DNA from: Rugamonas aquatica
GTDB taxonomy: Bacteria; Pseudomonadota; Gammaproteobacteria; Burkholderiales; Burkholderiaceae_D
Length of the DNA: 64,000 bases
Direction of reading: 5' to 3'
NCBI RefSeq assembly: GCF_009380215.1
Contig: NZ_WHUG01000022.1
Location: 1-64,000, forward strand
This document shows positions 34,417 through 43,600 of this stretch, piece by piece. How positions within the stretch are numbered: the first letter of the stretch is position 1; every line of letters starts with the position of its first letter. Position numbers and translations under genes: made by a program. The notes under the pieces were generated by a model. That model ran no database searches and was not told the DNA's origin. It saw nothing but the letters and a program-made list of their open reading frames with translations.

Positions 34417-35331
34417 CTAAGCGTGGGCCTGCTCGCATTGTGCGCGCAGGAAGTCGCGCAGTTGCAGTACTGTCGGCGTGATCTGCGCCCGGTGCATGCA
34501 CAGCATATTCAACGGCGCCGGTTCGCCCAGTATGTCAGGCAACAGGATACGCAGGCGCCCGCTGCGGATATCGTCGGACACGTCCAGCCGAGATTTGTAG
34601 GCGATGCCCAGTCCCGCCACCGCCCAGCGCCGCACCACGTCGGCGTCGTCGGCGCTGCGGTTGCCGTTGACGTGCAGCGCCGCCGGCTCGGCGGCGGCGT
34701 CGCGGTAGAAACTCCAGCGGTCGTGAATCACCTCCTCCACCATGAAGCGCAGGCAGTTGTGGCGCAGCAGTTCGTCCAGCGCTTTCAACTTGCCGTGCTG
34801 GCGGATGTAGTCGGGCGACGCCACCAGCACGCGGCGATTGTCCGGCGCCAGCGGCAAGGCGACCAGGCTGGAATCTTCCTGCCGCCCGTAGCGTATGGCG
34901 ATGTCGACCGGTTGCCGGTACATATCCGACACGCGGTCGCTGATGCCGAGCTGGAAGCCGACCTTGGGATACAGCGTCTGGAACTGGTCCAGCCAGCCGA
35001 CCATCATATTGCGGCCCAGGTCCGACGGCATCGAAATCTTCAGCGTGCCGCCCAGCGTGGCCTGTCCCTGGATCAGCGCGTCATGCCCCTCCTTCAGCAG
35101 CCGCAGCGCTTCGCGGGCGTTACCCAGGTAGTGCTCGCCCACTTCAGTCAGCCGCAGCGAGCGCGTGGTGCGGGCGAACAGCCGCAAGCCCAGCTCGCCC
35201 TCCAGCCGCTTGACGGCGGCGCTGGCCAGCGCCGGCGAAATCTCCAGCTCGCGGGCGGCGGCCGACAGGCTGCCCCGGTCGGCGGTGCGGACAAAGACCG
35301 TCAAATCATCCAATCGCAGCACTATCTTCAT
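34417..35331 (-). CDS. LysR-family transcriptional regulator
   Basis: A 304-residue LysR regulator: N-terminal winged helix (about 8-68; FVRTADRGSLSAAARELEIS, cited as SLSAAARELEIS) and a periplasmic-binding-type effector domain. Divergent from a zinc-type alcohol dehydrogenase-like gene 89 bases away, which is its likely target. Confidence 0.9.
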   Translation of the reverse strand: MKIVLRLDDLTVFVRTADRGSLSAAARELEISPALASAAVKRLEGELGLRLFARTTRSLRLTEVGEHYLGNAREALRLLKEGHDALIQGQATLGGTLKISMPSDLGRNMMVGWLDQFQTLYPKVGFQLGISDRVSDMYRQPVDIAIRYGRQEDSSLVALPLAPDNRRVLVASPDYIRQHGKLKALDELLRHNCLRFMVEEVIHDRWSFYRDAAAEPAALHVNGNRSADDADVVRRWAVAGLGIAYKSRLDVSDDIRSGRLRILLPDILGEPAPLNMLCMHRAQITPTVLQLRDFLRAQCEQAHA

Positions 35332-35420
35332 TCCTTTGAAAGTGTTTCGTTATCCAGCCTCTTTTTCAGCCGTACGAAATAAATGATGATACGCCCATCG
35401 CCACTTATCCGGAACATTCC

Positions 35421-36437
35421 ATGAAAGCCGTTGCCTACCGCAAGTCCCTCCCCATCACCCACGACGACGCGCTGATCGATATCGAGCTGCCGGCGCCGCA
35501 AGCGACCGGCCGCGACCTGCTGGTCGAGGTCAGGGCCATCTCGGTCAATCCGGTGGACGTGAAAATCCGCGCCAACATGGCACCAGCCGAAGGCGACAGC
35601 AAAGTCATCGGCTGGGATGCGGCCGGCATCGTCAAGGCCGTCGGCCCGGATGTCACGCTGTTCAAGCCGGGCGATGAAGTCTGGTACGCCGGCGCGCTGA
35701 TGCGCCCGGGCACCAACAGCGAGCTGCACCTGGTGGACGAGCGCATCGTCGGCCACAAGCCGGCCAAGCTGGATTTCGCCCAGGCCGCCGCGCTGCCGCT
35801 GACCGCCATCACCGCGTGGGAACTGCTGTTCGAACGCCTGGGTGTGAGCCGCGACAAGGCCGCCACGCATGGACAGTCGCTGCTGGTGATCGGCGCGGCT
35901 GGCGGCGTCGGCTCCATCCTCGTGCAGCTGGCGCGCCAGTTGACCGGGCTGACCGTGATCGGCACCGCCTCGCGTGACGACACGGCAGCCTGGGTCAAGC
36001 AACTGGGCGCGCACCACGTCATCGACCACAGCAAGCCGCTGAACGAAGAGATCACCCGTCTCGGCCTGCCGCCGGTCAGCCACGTCGCCAGCCTGAACCA
36101 GACCGACCAGCACTGGAACGCCATCGCCGAACTGGTCGCGCCGCAAGGCAAGGTGGCGCTGATCGACGACCCGGCCGCCATCGACGTGCGCCTGCTCAAG
36201 CGCAAGAGCGTGTCGCTGCATTGGGAGTTCATGTTCACCCGCTCGATGTTCGAGACGGCGGACATGCAGAAGCAGCATCAGCTGCTGAACGATGTGGCGA
36301 CGCTGGTGGACACCGGCGTCATCAAGACCACGCTGGCCGAACGCTACGGCAAGATCAACGCGGCCAACCTGAAGCGCGCGCACGCCCTCATCGAAAGCAA
36401 CCGCGCCAAAGGCAAGCTGGTGCTGGAAGGGTTTTAA
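35421..36437 (+). CDS. Zinc-binding alcohol dehydrogenase family (MDR) oxidoreductase
   Basis: A 338-residue medium-chain dehydrogenase/reductase. GROES-like half with VNPVDVKIR and GWDAAGIV, and a Rossmann half with GAAGGVGSILVQLA. Catalytic zinc ligands are not evident, so it is probably an NADPH-dependent quinone or enone reductase of the YhdH/ZADH kind. Its expression is probably set by the divergent LysR gene. Confidence 0.85.
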   Translation: MKAVAYRKSLPITHDDALIDIELPAPQATGRDLLVEVRAISVNPVDVKIRANMAPAEGDSKVIGWDAAGIVKAVGPDVTLFKPGDEVWYAGALMRPGTNSELHLVDERIVGHKPAKLDFAQAAALPLTAITAWELLFERLGVSRDKAATHGQSLLVIGAAGGVGSILVQLARQLTGLTVIGTASRDDTAAWVKQLGAHHVIDHSKPLNEEITRLGLPPVSHVASLNQTDQHWNAIAELVAPQGKVALIDDPAAIDVRLLKRKSVSLHWEFMFTRSMFETADMQKQHQLLNDVATLVDTGVIKTTLAERYGKINAANLKRAHALIESNRAKGKLVLEGF

Positions 36438-36970
36438 GCGGCGGGGGTTCCACCGTCGGCCGCGCGCTGTTCCATCTGGCGCATGCGCAGCAAGTCCAGC
36501 ACCGCGTTGTCATGTTCGGCAAGCGCCGCCTGCATGGTGCTGGCCGAGACGCAGGAGGTTTCCAGGATCTGCAGGAACTGCGCCTGCCGCCGGCGCAGGC
36601 CAGCCGACTGGTAGCCCAGCTGCTCGAACATGCGGCCGACATCGATGCAGTAGCTGCGCAATTCCCACATGGTGTTCTTGGTGGCCTCGATATCGCCGCG
36701 CATGCTGAAGTCAACGTCGATCAGCTCAGTCTGCGCCGGCCCCTCCTTCGCGTACGAACGGATCGCCGGCAGCCACTGGTCGAACTTGCCGGAGATGCGT
36801 TTGATGCGGACGATCTTCTGGTCCAGCGTGCGGCAGTAATGCCAGCACAGCCAGCACACGGGCAGCCGCGCCAGCACGCGTGGCAGGCCGGCGGATTGCA
36901 AGGTGAGTTCGAGTTTCCTGACGGCGTCGAGCAACCGACGCGTGCTGTCGCTGACGGGCGAGGAAGACAT
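36434..36970 (-). CDS. Hypothetical helical protein, 178 residues
   Basis: A soluble, helix-rich protein; AGGAG lies eight bases before the ATG. Its 3' end overlaps the convergent MDR gene by four bases. Segments such as KIVRIKRISGKFDQWLPAI and GLRRRQAQFLQILETS look like a four-helix assembly, reminiscent of chemoreceptor-type sensing domains without transmembrane parts. No family recognised. Confidence 0.6.
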   Translation of the reverse strand: MSSSPVSDSTRRLLDAVRKLELTLQSAGLPRVLARLPVCWLCWHYCRTLDQKIVRIKRISGKFDQWLPAIRSYAKEGPAQTELIDVDFSMRGDIEATKNTMWELRSYCIDVGRMFEQLGYQSAGLRRRQAQFLQILETSCVSASTMQAALAEHDNAVLDLLRMRQMEQRAADGGTPAA

Positions 36971-37007
36971 GATGGACGCTCCTGAGGGATATCAGGAACA
37001 CAGTAGC

Positions 37008-37037
37008 CGCCGCATCAAGCAAGGCGCTTGATGCGGC
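37008..37037. other. 13-bp perfect hairpin downstream of alaC
   Basis: CGCCGCATCAAGC and its complement around a 4-base loop, 18 bases beyond the alaC stop. Lacks a T tract in the relevant direction; may be a processing or attenuating structure. Confidence 0.4.
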
Positions 37038-37054
37038 GTAAAGTCCACGCAGAT

Positions 37055-38251
37055 TTATTCGGCTTTGCGCAACATGGCCTTGATGCCGCGGAGTCCCTGG
37101 CGGATGCGGGCTTCGTTCTCGATCAGCGCGAAGCGCACGTACTCATCGCCGTAGTCGCCGAAGCCGATGCCGGGCGACACGCACACCTTGGCCTCGGACA
37201 GCAGCAGCTTGGAAAACTCCAGCGAACCGAGATGACGATACGGCTCGGGGATGCGCGCCCAGATGTACATCGAAGCCTTGGGCTTGTCCACCGGCCAGCC
37301 CGCTTCGCACAAGCCTTTGTGCAGCACGTCGCGGCGGCTCTGGTACATGGCGCAGATCTCGCTCACGCAGCTCTGGTCGCCTTCCAGCGCGGCGATCGCC
37401 GCCACCTGCACCGGCGTGAAGCTGCCGTAGTCGTGGTAGCTCTTGATGCGCGCCAGCGCCGCCACCAGCTCCTTGTTGCCGACCATGAAGCCGATGCGCC
37501 AGCCCGCCATGTTGTAGCTCTTCGACATGGTGAAGAATTCCACCGCCACCTCGCGCGCGCCCGGCACCTGCATGATGGACGGCGCTTTCCAGCCGTCGAA
37601 GGTGATGTCGGCGTAGGCCAGGTCGTGCACCACCAGGATGTTGTGCTGCTTGGCCAGCGCCACCACGCGTTCGAAGAATTCCAGCTCCACGCACTGCGCG
37701 GTCGGATTGGACGGGAAGCCCAGTATCATCATCTTCGGTTTCGGATAGCTCTCGCGCACCGCGCGCTCCAGCTCGTCGAAGAAATCGACGCCGGGCGTCA
37801 TGCGCACCGAACGGATATTGGCGCCGGCGATCACCGCGCCCCAGATGTGGATCGGATAGCTGGGATTGGGCACCAGCACCGTGTCGCCCTGGTCCAGCGT
37901 GGCCAGCATCAGGTGCGCCAGGCCTTCCTTGGAACCGATGGTGACGATGGCTTCCGAGTCGGGATCGAACTCGACTTCGTAGCGGTTCTTGTACCACTTG
38001 GTGATCGCCCGCCGCAGACGCGGGATGCCTTTGGATGCCGAGTAGCCATGCGTGTCGGGACGCTGCACGGTATCGACCAGCTTTTCGACGATGTGGGATG
38101 GCGTGGCGCCGTCAGGATTGCCCATCGACATATCGATGATGTCTTCGCCGCGACGGCGGGCCGCCAGCTTGAGCTCGGCGGTGACATTGAAAACGTAGGG
38201 AGGCAGGCGATCAATGCGCGAAAAGCTGCGCGGAGTTTGGGTGTCAGTCAT
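37055..38251 (-). CDS. alaC: Alanine-synthesising aminotransferase AlaC
   Basis: A 398-residue class I/II PLP aminotransferase with Lys244 in MSKSYNMAGWRIGF, FPSNPTA and VVHDLAYADI. The sequence style matches the glutamate-pyruvate transaminase AlaC (YfdZ), which makes alanine from pyruvate. The ATG of MTDTQTPRSF is chosen as start; an 18-bp palindrome lies about 40 bases upstream and may be an operator. Confidence 0.85.
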   Translation of the reverse strand: MTDTQTPRSFSRIDRLPPYVFNVTAELKLAARRRGEDIIDMSMGNPDGATPSHIVEKLVDTVQRPDTHGYSASKGIPRLRRAITKWYKNRYEVEFDPDSEAIVTIGSKEGLAHLMLATLDQGDTVLVPNPSYPIHIWGAVIAGANIRSVRMTPGVDFFDELERAVRESYPKPKMMILGFPSNPTAQCVELEFFERVVALAKQHNILVVHDLAYADITFDGWKAPSIMQVPGAREVAVEFFTMSKSYNMAGWRIGFMVGNKELVAALARIKSYHDYGSFTPVQVAAIAALEGDQSCVSEICAMYQSRRDVLHKGLCEAGWPVDKPKASMYIWARIPEPYRHLGSLEFSKLLLSEAKVCVSPGIGFGDYGDEYVRFALIENEARIRQGLRGIKAMLRKAE

Positions 38252-38291
38252 GGATGTCTCACGTAAGCGCCCGGAACCGTCCGAGCGACGT

Positions 38292-38309
38292 CGATGCAAT
38301 GTTGCATCG
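38292..38309 (-). promoter_or_regulatory. 18-bp palindrome upstream of alaC
   Basis: CGATGCAA-TG-TTGCATCG, a perfect palindrome about 41 bases before the alaC start; size and position fit a dimeric regulator's operator. Confidence 0.45.
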
Positions 38310-38353
38310 GCATCCATACTAGCCCAAGGTTTCGGCTTTTTGCAATAGCCTTT

Positions 38354-38671
38354 TTAAGCGCCGGCTTGTTTCTCCTGTTCGCTGAACCACTCGAACAGGA
38401 TCAGGCCGACGATGGACGCGATCGGGAACAGGCACAGGCAAACGACCACCCACAGCGCAGGCGAACGGCCGAGGCGCTGCGCCGACATGCCGATGAAGAT
38501 CAGGTGCACGATCAGGCTGACCGCGATGCCGACACCGGCCATGATCATCAGCGGCACCGAGTTCAGCGTGTATTTGTTCAGCGGCGGCAGGAAGGCGGCG
38601 ACGCAGAAAATCCAGGCGATCAGCGAGACCGCTGCGGCGGCGATAGGTTGTTGTGCTGGGGCGGTTTGCAT
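38354..38671 (-). CDS. Small membrane protein, 105 residues
   Basis: Three predicted spans (LIAWIFCVAAFLPPL; LMIMAGVGIAVSLIVHLIF; VVCLCLFPIASIVGLIL). GGAG lies about six bases before the chosen ATG; another ATG twelve bases upstream is possible. No family recognised; sits between alaC and rhtA. Confidence 0.7.
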   Translation of the reverse strand: MQTAPAQQPIAAAAVSLIAWIFCVAAFLPPLNKYTLNSVPLMIMAGVGIAVSLIVHLIFIGMSAQRLGRSPALWVVVCLCLFPIASIVGLILFEWFSEQEKQAGA

Positions 38672-38730
38672 AGTGGTCTCCATCGATGAGCGGCTATGCT
38701 GCCACGAACTAGTCAGAAACGCAACACGCC

Positions 38731-39579
38731 TCAGCGCAGCGACGTCAGCGCCGAGGCCAGCACGATGCTGCTGATCGCCAGCCATTGCGTCAGCGTCAGG
38801 TGTTCGCCCAGCACCACCATGCCGGCCAGCGCGCTGAGCGCCGGGGCGCCGCTGCTGAACATGCTGAAGGTACGCGACGACAGCGTGCGCATCGACACCA
38901 TCTCCAGCGTGTACGGCAAGGCGCTGGACATCACCGCAATCACCAGGCCGATCAGCAGATAGGTCGGCGTCAGCAAGGTCGCGCCCGCGTACCACGCGCC
39001 GATCGGCACGATGAACATCGACGCCGCCAGCATGCCCCACGCCACCGACTGCCCGCCATGCATCGCCGACACGCGCTTGCCGAACACGATGTACAAAGCC
39101 CAGCACACCGCCGCGCCGGCCGCGTACATGACGCCGACCGGGTCGAGCTGGCCGACTTCGCCGTGGATCGGCAACAGGAAATACAAGCCCACCACGGCCA
39201 GGCAGACGGCGGCGAAATCGCGCGGGCGGCGCGACGACAGCACCGCCACCGTCAACGGCCCGGCCACTTCGATCGCCACCGCGATGCCCAGCGGGATCAG
39301 GCTGAAGGAGCGGTAGATCAGCAGGTTCATCAAGCCGATCACGCTGCCGTAGATCGCCACGTTGCAGCCCTGCTTCCAGGTCAGCGGCGTGCGCCATGGG
39401 CGGAACACCAGCATCATCAGCACCGCCGAAATGCCGACGCGGTAAGCCGTCACGCCTTCCACGCCGATCAGCGGGAACAGGTGTTTGGCCACGGCCGCGC
39501 CGACGTTGATCGACAGCTGGCTGGTCAGCAGCGCCAGCCCGGCCAGCAGTGCGCTGCCGTGTTTTTTATCGTCCGTCAT
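38731..39579 (-). CDS. rhtA: EamA/DMT exporter, RhtA-like
   Basis: A 282-residue, ten-span drug/metabolite transporter. The opening LSINVGAAVAKHLFPLIGVEGVTAYRV and GRVS-type second repeat closely follow E. coli RhtA (threonine/homoserine exporter), cited here in short: KHLFPLIGVEGVTAYR. The ATG begins one base after the DUF748 stop, so it is translationally coupled to that large gene. Confidence 0.8.
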   Translation of the reverse strand: MTDDKKHGSALLAGLALLTSQLSINVGAAVAKHLFPLIGVEGVTAYRVGISAVLMMLVFRPWRTPLTWKQGCNVAIYGSVIGLMNLLIYRSFSLIPLGIAVAIEVAGPLTVAVLSSRRPRDFAAVCLAVVGLYFLLPIHGEVGQLDPVGVMYAAGAAVCWALYIVFGKRVSAMHGGQSVAWGMLAASMFIVPIGAWYAGATLLTPTYLLIGLVIAVMSSALPYTLEMVSMRTLSSRTFSMFSSGAPALSALAGMVVLGEHLTLTQWLAISSIVLASALTSLR

Positions 39580-39580
39580 C

Positions 39581-42500
39581 TTATTTGGCCGACAGACCGA
39601 GCTTCAACGCAATCGGCTTGCCGGCGCTGGCGTCCACAGTTTCCGCTGCGGCGACACGCGCGGACGCAGGGTCTACGCCGTCATCTTTCAAGGCGGCGAG
39701 AATGGCGGCGGCTCGCTTGGCGCCCAGTTGCGGCAAGGCGTCCGCCGGCAACGGCTGGTTTTTCTCAAGGCGTTCCTGCAGCTTGGCGTAGAAGTCGCTG
39801 GCGTCCGCAACCTGCGGCTCGCCCTGCACCATCTTGCCCAGACGCTGCAGCATAGGCAGCTTCTTTTGCGCGGCGGCGTTGGCGTCGGCGGCGGCTGGAG
39901 CGGCGGACTCGGCGGCCTTCTTCTGCTTGTCCAGCTCGGCCGCGCCGAAGCGTTCTGCATACAGGTCGCGCATGGCGCCGCGTACCTTGCGCTGGCCGAT
40001 GTCGAGCGGTCCCGGTTGCTCGCCGGCGGCCAGCTTGATGTCGGCACGCGCCAGCACCACGCGGCGCAGCGCTTGCGCGCGCAGGGCCGCGCCGTCGGAC
40101 TCGACGCTGTACTGGCCGGGCACCGACAGTTTCAGCTGCGCCTTCTTCGCCAGGATCTGCGCCACCTGTTTCAATTTCTCGCGCTCCGGCGGCAGCACGA
40201 CATCGCTGCCCGGATCGAAGTCGATGGACTCCAGCTTGTCGCCGCTGACGCCGAACAGACTGCCCAAGGCGCGGAATGGCGAGGTGACGATCTTGGTCAT
40301 GATGTTGCCGATGGCCTTCCACACCACGCTGCCGTAGCTGAACTGCGGATCGTTCATATTGCCGGAGACCGGGACGCCGAGGTCGATGCGGCCGTCGCTG
40401 TCCTTCAGGATTGCCAGCGCCAGTTCCAGCGGCAGCTTGAGCGCGTCCGGGCTGTCGATGCGTTCGCCAAGGGTCAGCTTGTCGAGCACGATGTGGTTGT
40501 TGCCTTCCAGCTGGCCCTGGCGCACCTTGTACTCCAGGTCCAGCGAGATCTTGCCTTCGGCGATCTTGTAGCCGGCGAACTTCATGCTGTACGGCGAGGC
40601 CGAGACCATATCGACGTTCTTGAACACGACGTTGACGTCGGTGTTGTCGGCCGGGACGAAGGGGTTGAGCTTGCCGCGTATGCGCGCCAGGCCGAAGTCG
40701 TCGACGCGGCCATCCAGTTCGATCTGGCTGCTGGCGTCGCGACGCGACGACAGGCCTGTAATCACGCCGCCCAGCTCGTAAATTTTGGCGCTGAACTGCG
40801 GACGCAGACTGAGGTCGGTGAAGGCCAGCTTGGCATTCTCGACACGCACGCGGCGCACGCGCACGGGGAACGGTTCGGTCGCCGTTGCTGGCGCTGCGGC
40901 TGGTTTGGCTGCGGGTGCAGCATCGGCAGGCTGCTGCACCAGCAGGCGCTGGGCGTTGAAGCTGCGGTCGTTTTCAATGATGAGGGCCGCGTCCGGCTGG
41001 ACCACGCGCAGTTCGGCCACGTCCAGCAGATCCGGGGACAGGCTGAAGGCCAGCTTGTCGGCACGCACCGTTTTCCAGTGGGCGAAGCGGCCGTTGTCTT
41101 CTTCGTTCAGCGTCAGCTCGGCCACTTCCAGTGAACCGTCGTAGCGCAGCGATGGATCGGCTTTGCCGCCGGCGCCGGTATGCAAATGTCCCTGGCCGGA
41201 AATGCTGCCGTCGGCGATCTTCAGCTTGACGTGCTTGGACAGCAAAGGCTGCACCGGCGCGATCGCCAGCTTGGTCAACTTGAGGTCGGTCTCGACGGCG
41301 CCAGTGGCAGGCACTACCTTGCCCTTGGCGACCAGCTGTCCACCTTCACGCATGCCGACGCTGCCGTCGAAAGCCAGCGGTTTCTTCAGGTCGGTGTTGG
41401 CGTCGGCCAGCTTGAGGTTGAAGTCTTGCAGGTTGACTTTGATGCCGGTGCTGGCGTCGTCGTAGCGGGCGCCGAATTTGTTGAACTCCACTGTCTTGAC
41501 GTTGGCCGTCCACGGCGCGGCGGCTGGCGCGTCTTTCGCGGCCGGTTGCGCGGCGCTGCCACTGCCCGATTTCGGGAAGGTACTCAGGAACAGGAATTTG
41601 CCTTGTTTGTCGCGAGACAGGTCCAGCTGGCCGCCGTCCGCGTACAGGCGGCCCAGCTTGGCGCTATGCGCAGCCAGATCGATCTCGCCGCCATCGAAGC
41701 CCAGTTGCACCAGCTTCAACGGCGTCAACGCGCCGCTGCTCAGGACCAGATTGTCCAGCGAGAAGGCGGCGTCGGCGATGTTGAGCTTGAGGCCATCGGC
41801 AGCGGGTTCGGCTTGCAGTTGCAGGCGCAGTTTCAGTTTGTCCGCATTGAACTTCAGCGCGGGGCTGACGGTTTCGTCGACCGCAGCCACAGCGATTTCG
41901 TCGAACGCGAGTTGTTTGAGGTGGACTTTCCAGTTGCCGGCCGGAGCCGGTTTCGCGGCAGGTGCAGCGACAGGCGCCGGGGCCGGAGCCGACGCTGCGG
42001 CCGGCGCAGCAGGCACCATCAAGCCAGCCAGGTCAAGCTCACCCTTGGCATCGCGACGCACCGCCAGTGCACCGCCGCTGACATGCAGGCCGCCCACGTT
42101 CACCGTCCGCTTGAGCAAGTCCACGCCGACATCGCTGACATCGAACAGCTTCAGCTTGACGAAGGCCTCCGCCGCACCATCACGCTTGACCGCGAGATCG
42201 TTCAGCGCCAGGCCAGCTCCTGACAGGCCAGCATCCAGCTGCCCATCCTTGTAAGCGAATTTGTAAGGCAGCTTGGCCGACAAGCGGCCATCCACCACGG
42301 CCACCCGCGCAAACGACTTTAGATAAGCCGCCATGCCCGGCAAGGCCACATTCTCCAGCGTCAGCAAGCCGCTGCCCGCGATAGGATTGAGCGCCGACGT
42401 ACCCTTCCAGCGCAACTTGCCGCCCAGCCCCGCATCGGCGCTCAGCGTGTAGTCGCCATTTTCGTCGGGCAGCGTGCTCAGGTTGTTCAGCGTGAACGCG

Positions 42501-43018
42501 ATCGGCGCATAGGTATCGTTGTAGCCGGCATGACGGTCATGCATATCGACCTTGCCCTGCTCCAGCGCGAAATGCTCAATGACCAGGCGCGGCATGCCGC
42601 TATCGCTGTCATCATGCTTGCGCTTGTTCAGCGTCGCCACGAACTCCGCGATATTGAACTTGCCATCCGCCGCAATCGCCAGCTGCACCGATGGCGCCAC
42701 GATGCGGATATCGGCAAAGCTCCAGGCGCGACGCAGCAGCGAGCGCCACTGCATCTCCACCTCCAGCGCGCCGACGCCAAACAGCGGCGCACCATTCGCC
42801 TCGGTCAGCTGGAACTGCTGCACCGCCAAGCGCAAGGTGAAGGGATTGAAACTGACTTCGCCGATGCTAGCCTTGCGCTCCAGCTCGGTCTCGACAAACT
42901 TTGGAAGCTGGCTTTTTATCAGCTGCGGCAACACCCAGGCACCCGCCAGCGCATACACGCCCACGGCGCCGGCCAAGCCCGCACCCCATCGCTTCCATCG
43001 TTTGTTCAATACCTGCAA
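39581..43018 (-). CDS. Large DUF748 / AsmA-like protein
   Basis: An about 1145-residue protein with one N-terminal membrane segment and a very long periplasmic beta-rich body. DUF748 landmarks include FNPFTLRLAVQQFQL, the Pro/Ala-rich inserts, and near the end VPVSGNMNDPQFSYGSVVWK. DUF748 is a member of the AsmA-like clan of lipid-transfer bridges. I chose a TTG at 43018 because AGGGGAA lies before it; an ATG at 43075 gives an unlikely Cys-rich start. Rhta-like gene follows after one base. Confidence 0.8.
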   Translation of the reverse strand: MQVLNKRWKRWGAGLAGAVGVYALAGAWVLPQLIKSQLPKFVETELERKASIGEVSFNPFTLRLAVQQFQLTEANGAPLFGVGALEVEMQWRSLLRRAWSFADIRIVAPSVQLAIAADGKFNIAEFVATLNKRKHDDSDSGMPRLVIEHFALEQGKVDMHDRHAGYNDTYAPIAFTLNNLSTLPDENGDYTLSADAGLGGKLRWKGTSALNPIAGSGLLTLENVALPGMAAYLKSFARVAVVDGRLSAKLPYKFAYKDGQLDAGLSGAGLALNDLAVKRDGAAEAFVKLKLFDVSDVGVDLLKRTVNVGGLHVSGGALAVRRDAKGELDLAGLMVPAAPAAASAPAPAPVAAPAAKPAPAGNWKVHLKQLAFDEIAVAAVDETVSPALKFNADKLKLRLQLQAEPAADGLKLNIADAAFSLDNLVLSSGALTPLKLVQLGFDGGEIDLAAHSAKLGRLYADGGQLDLSRDKQGKFLFLSTFPKSGSGSAAQPAAKDAPAAAPWTANVKTVEFNKFGARYDDASTGIKVNLQDFNLKLADANTDLKKPLAFDGSVGMREGGQLVAKGKVVPATGAVETDLKLTKLAIAPVQPLLSKHVKLKIADGSISGQGHLHTGAGGKADPSLRYDGSLEVAELTLNEEDNGRFAHWKTVRADKLAFSLSPDLLDVAELRVVQPDAALIIENDRSFNAQRLLVQQPADAAPAAKPAAAPATATEPFPVRVRRVRVENAKLAFTDLSLRPQFSAKIYELGGVITGLSSRRDASSQIELDGRVDDFGLARIRGKLNPFVPADNTDVNVVFKNVDMVSASPYSMKFAGYKIAEGKISLDLEYKVRQGQLEGNNHIVLDKLTLGERIDSPDALKLPLELALAILKDSDGRIDLGVPVSGNMNDPQFSYGSVVWKAIGNIMTKIVTSPFRALGSLFGVSGDKLESIDFDPGSDVVLPPEREKLKQVAQILAKKAQLKLSVPGQYSVESDGAALRAQALRRVVLARADIKLAAGEQPGPLDIGQRKVRGAMRDLYAERFGAAELDKQKKAAESAAPAAADANAAAQKKLPMLQRLGKMVQGEPQVADASDFYAKLQERLEKNQPLPADALPQLGAKRAAAILAALKDDGVDPASARVAAAETVDASAGKPIALKLGLSAK

Positions 43019-43075
43019 ACTATTCCCCTGAAGATTTCTATTCCACAGGCAACAGTATAGCAAGCACGACAACAA

Positions 43076-43555
43076 TCAGTTGAATAGCGAGCAGTACTGT
43101 GTGTTGCTCTCGATATTCTGCCCCGGCGCGCCATCGGCCGCGATCACCTTCAGCCAGCCGTCCGGCTTGGACGGATTCGGCTTCTTGCCGCAGTTGGTGT
43201 GCACCCAATGAATGCCTACCCCGCCGTGCGTGTACAACTGGCCGCAGACCTCCACCTTGTCGTTGACGCGGATGCCGCTCAACGACGTCGGCACGGTGCG
43301 CTGGTTCGGCTCGAAGCCGCTGGCGAATACATTGTCGATAGCGACATCGTATTCCTTGCCATCCTGGTCGGCCTTCATCTTCAGATGCGTGTGCGACAGT
43401 TCCACGCCTTTGCGGAACTGGCCGTGCGCAAACTTCGGTCCCTTGACGACCACACCGGTGCGATAAGTGCCGGCCGATGCCGAGCACATGGCGGCTTCGT
43501 CTGCATGGGCGGCGAACGCCACCAGCAACGCACAGCCAAGCAATGCATGTTTCAT
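43076..43555 (-). CDS. Exported DUF3465-like protein
   Basis: A 159-residue exported protein (signal peptide about 1-18, AHA-DE). The core SHTHLKMKADQDGKEYDVAI and GVGIHWVHTNCGKKPNPSKPDGW fits DUF3465, an OB-like periplasmic family. Four Cys may pair. Family assignment is by eye and moderate. It lies 45 bases after secD. Confidence 0.65.
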   Translation of the reverse strand: MKHALLGCALLVAFAAHADEAAMCSASAGTYRTGVVVKGPKFAHGQFRKGVELSHTHLKMKADQDGKEYDVAIDNVFASGFEPNQRTVPTSLSGIRVNDKVEVCGQLYTHGGVGIHWVHTNCGKKPNPSKPDGWLKVIAADGAPGQNIESNTQYCSLFN

Positions 43556-43600
43556 ATAAGCCTCCCGTGATGTGTGAGTGATCGCATTATCCACCACAAT

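Noticed and set aside
37008..37037. A classic intrinsic terminator for alaC
   Set aside because: The stem is perfect but no T tract follows in the leftward direction, so it is listed only as a hairpin.
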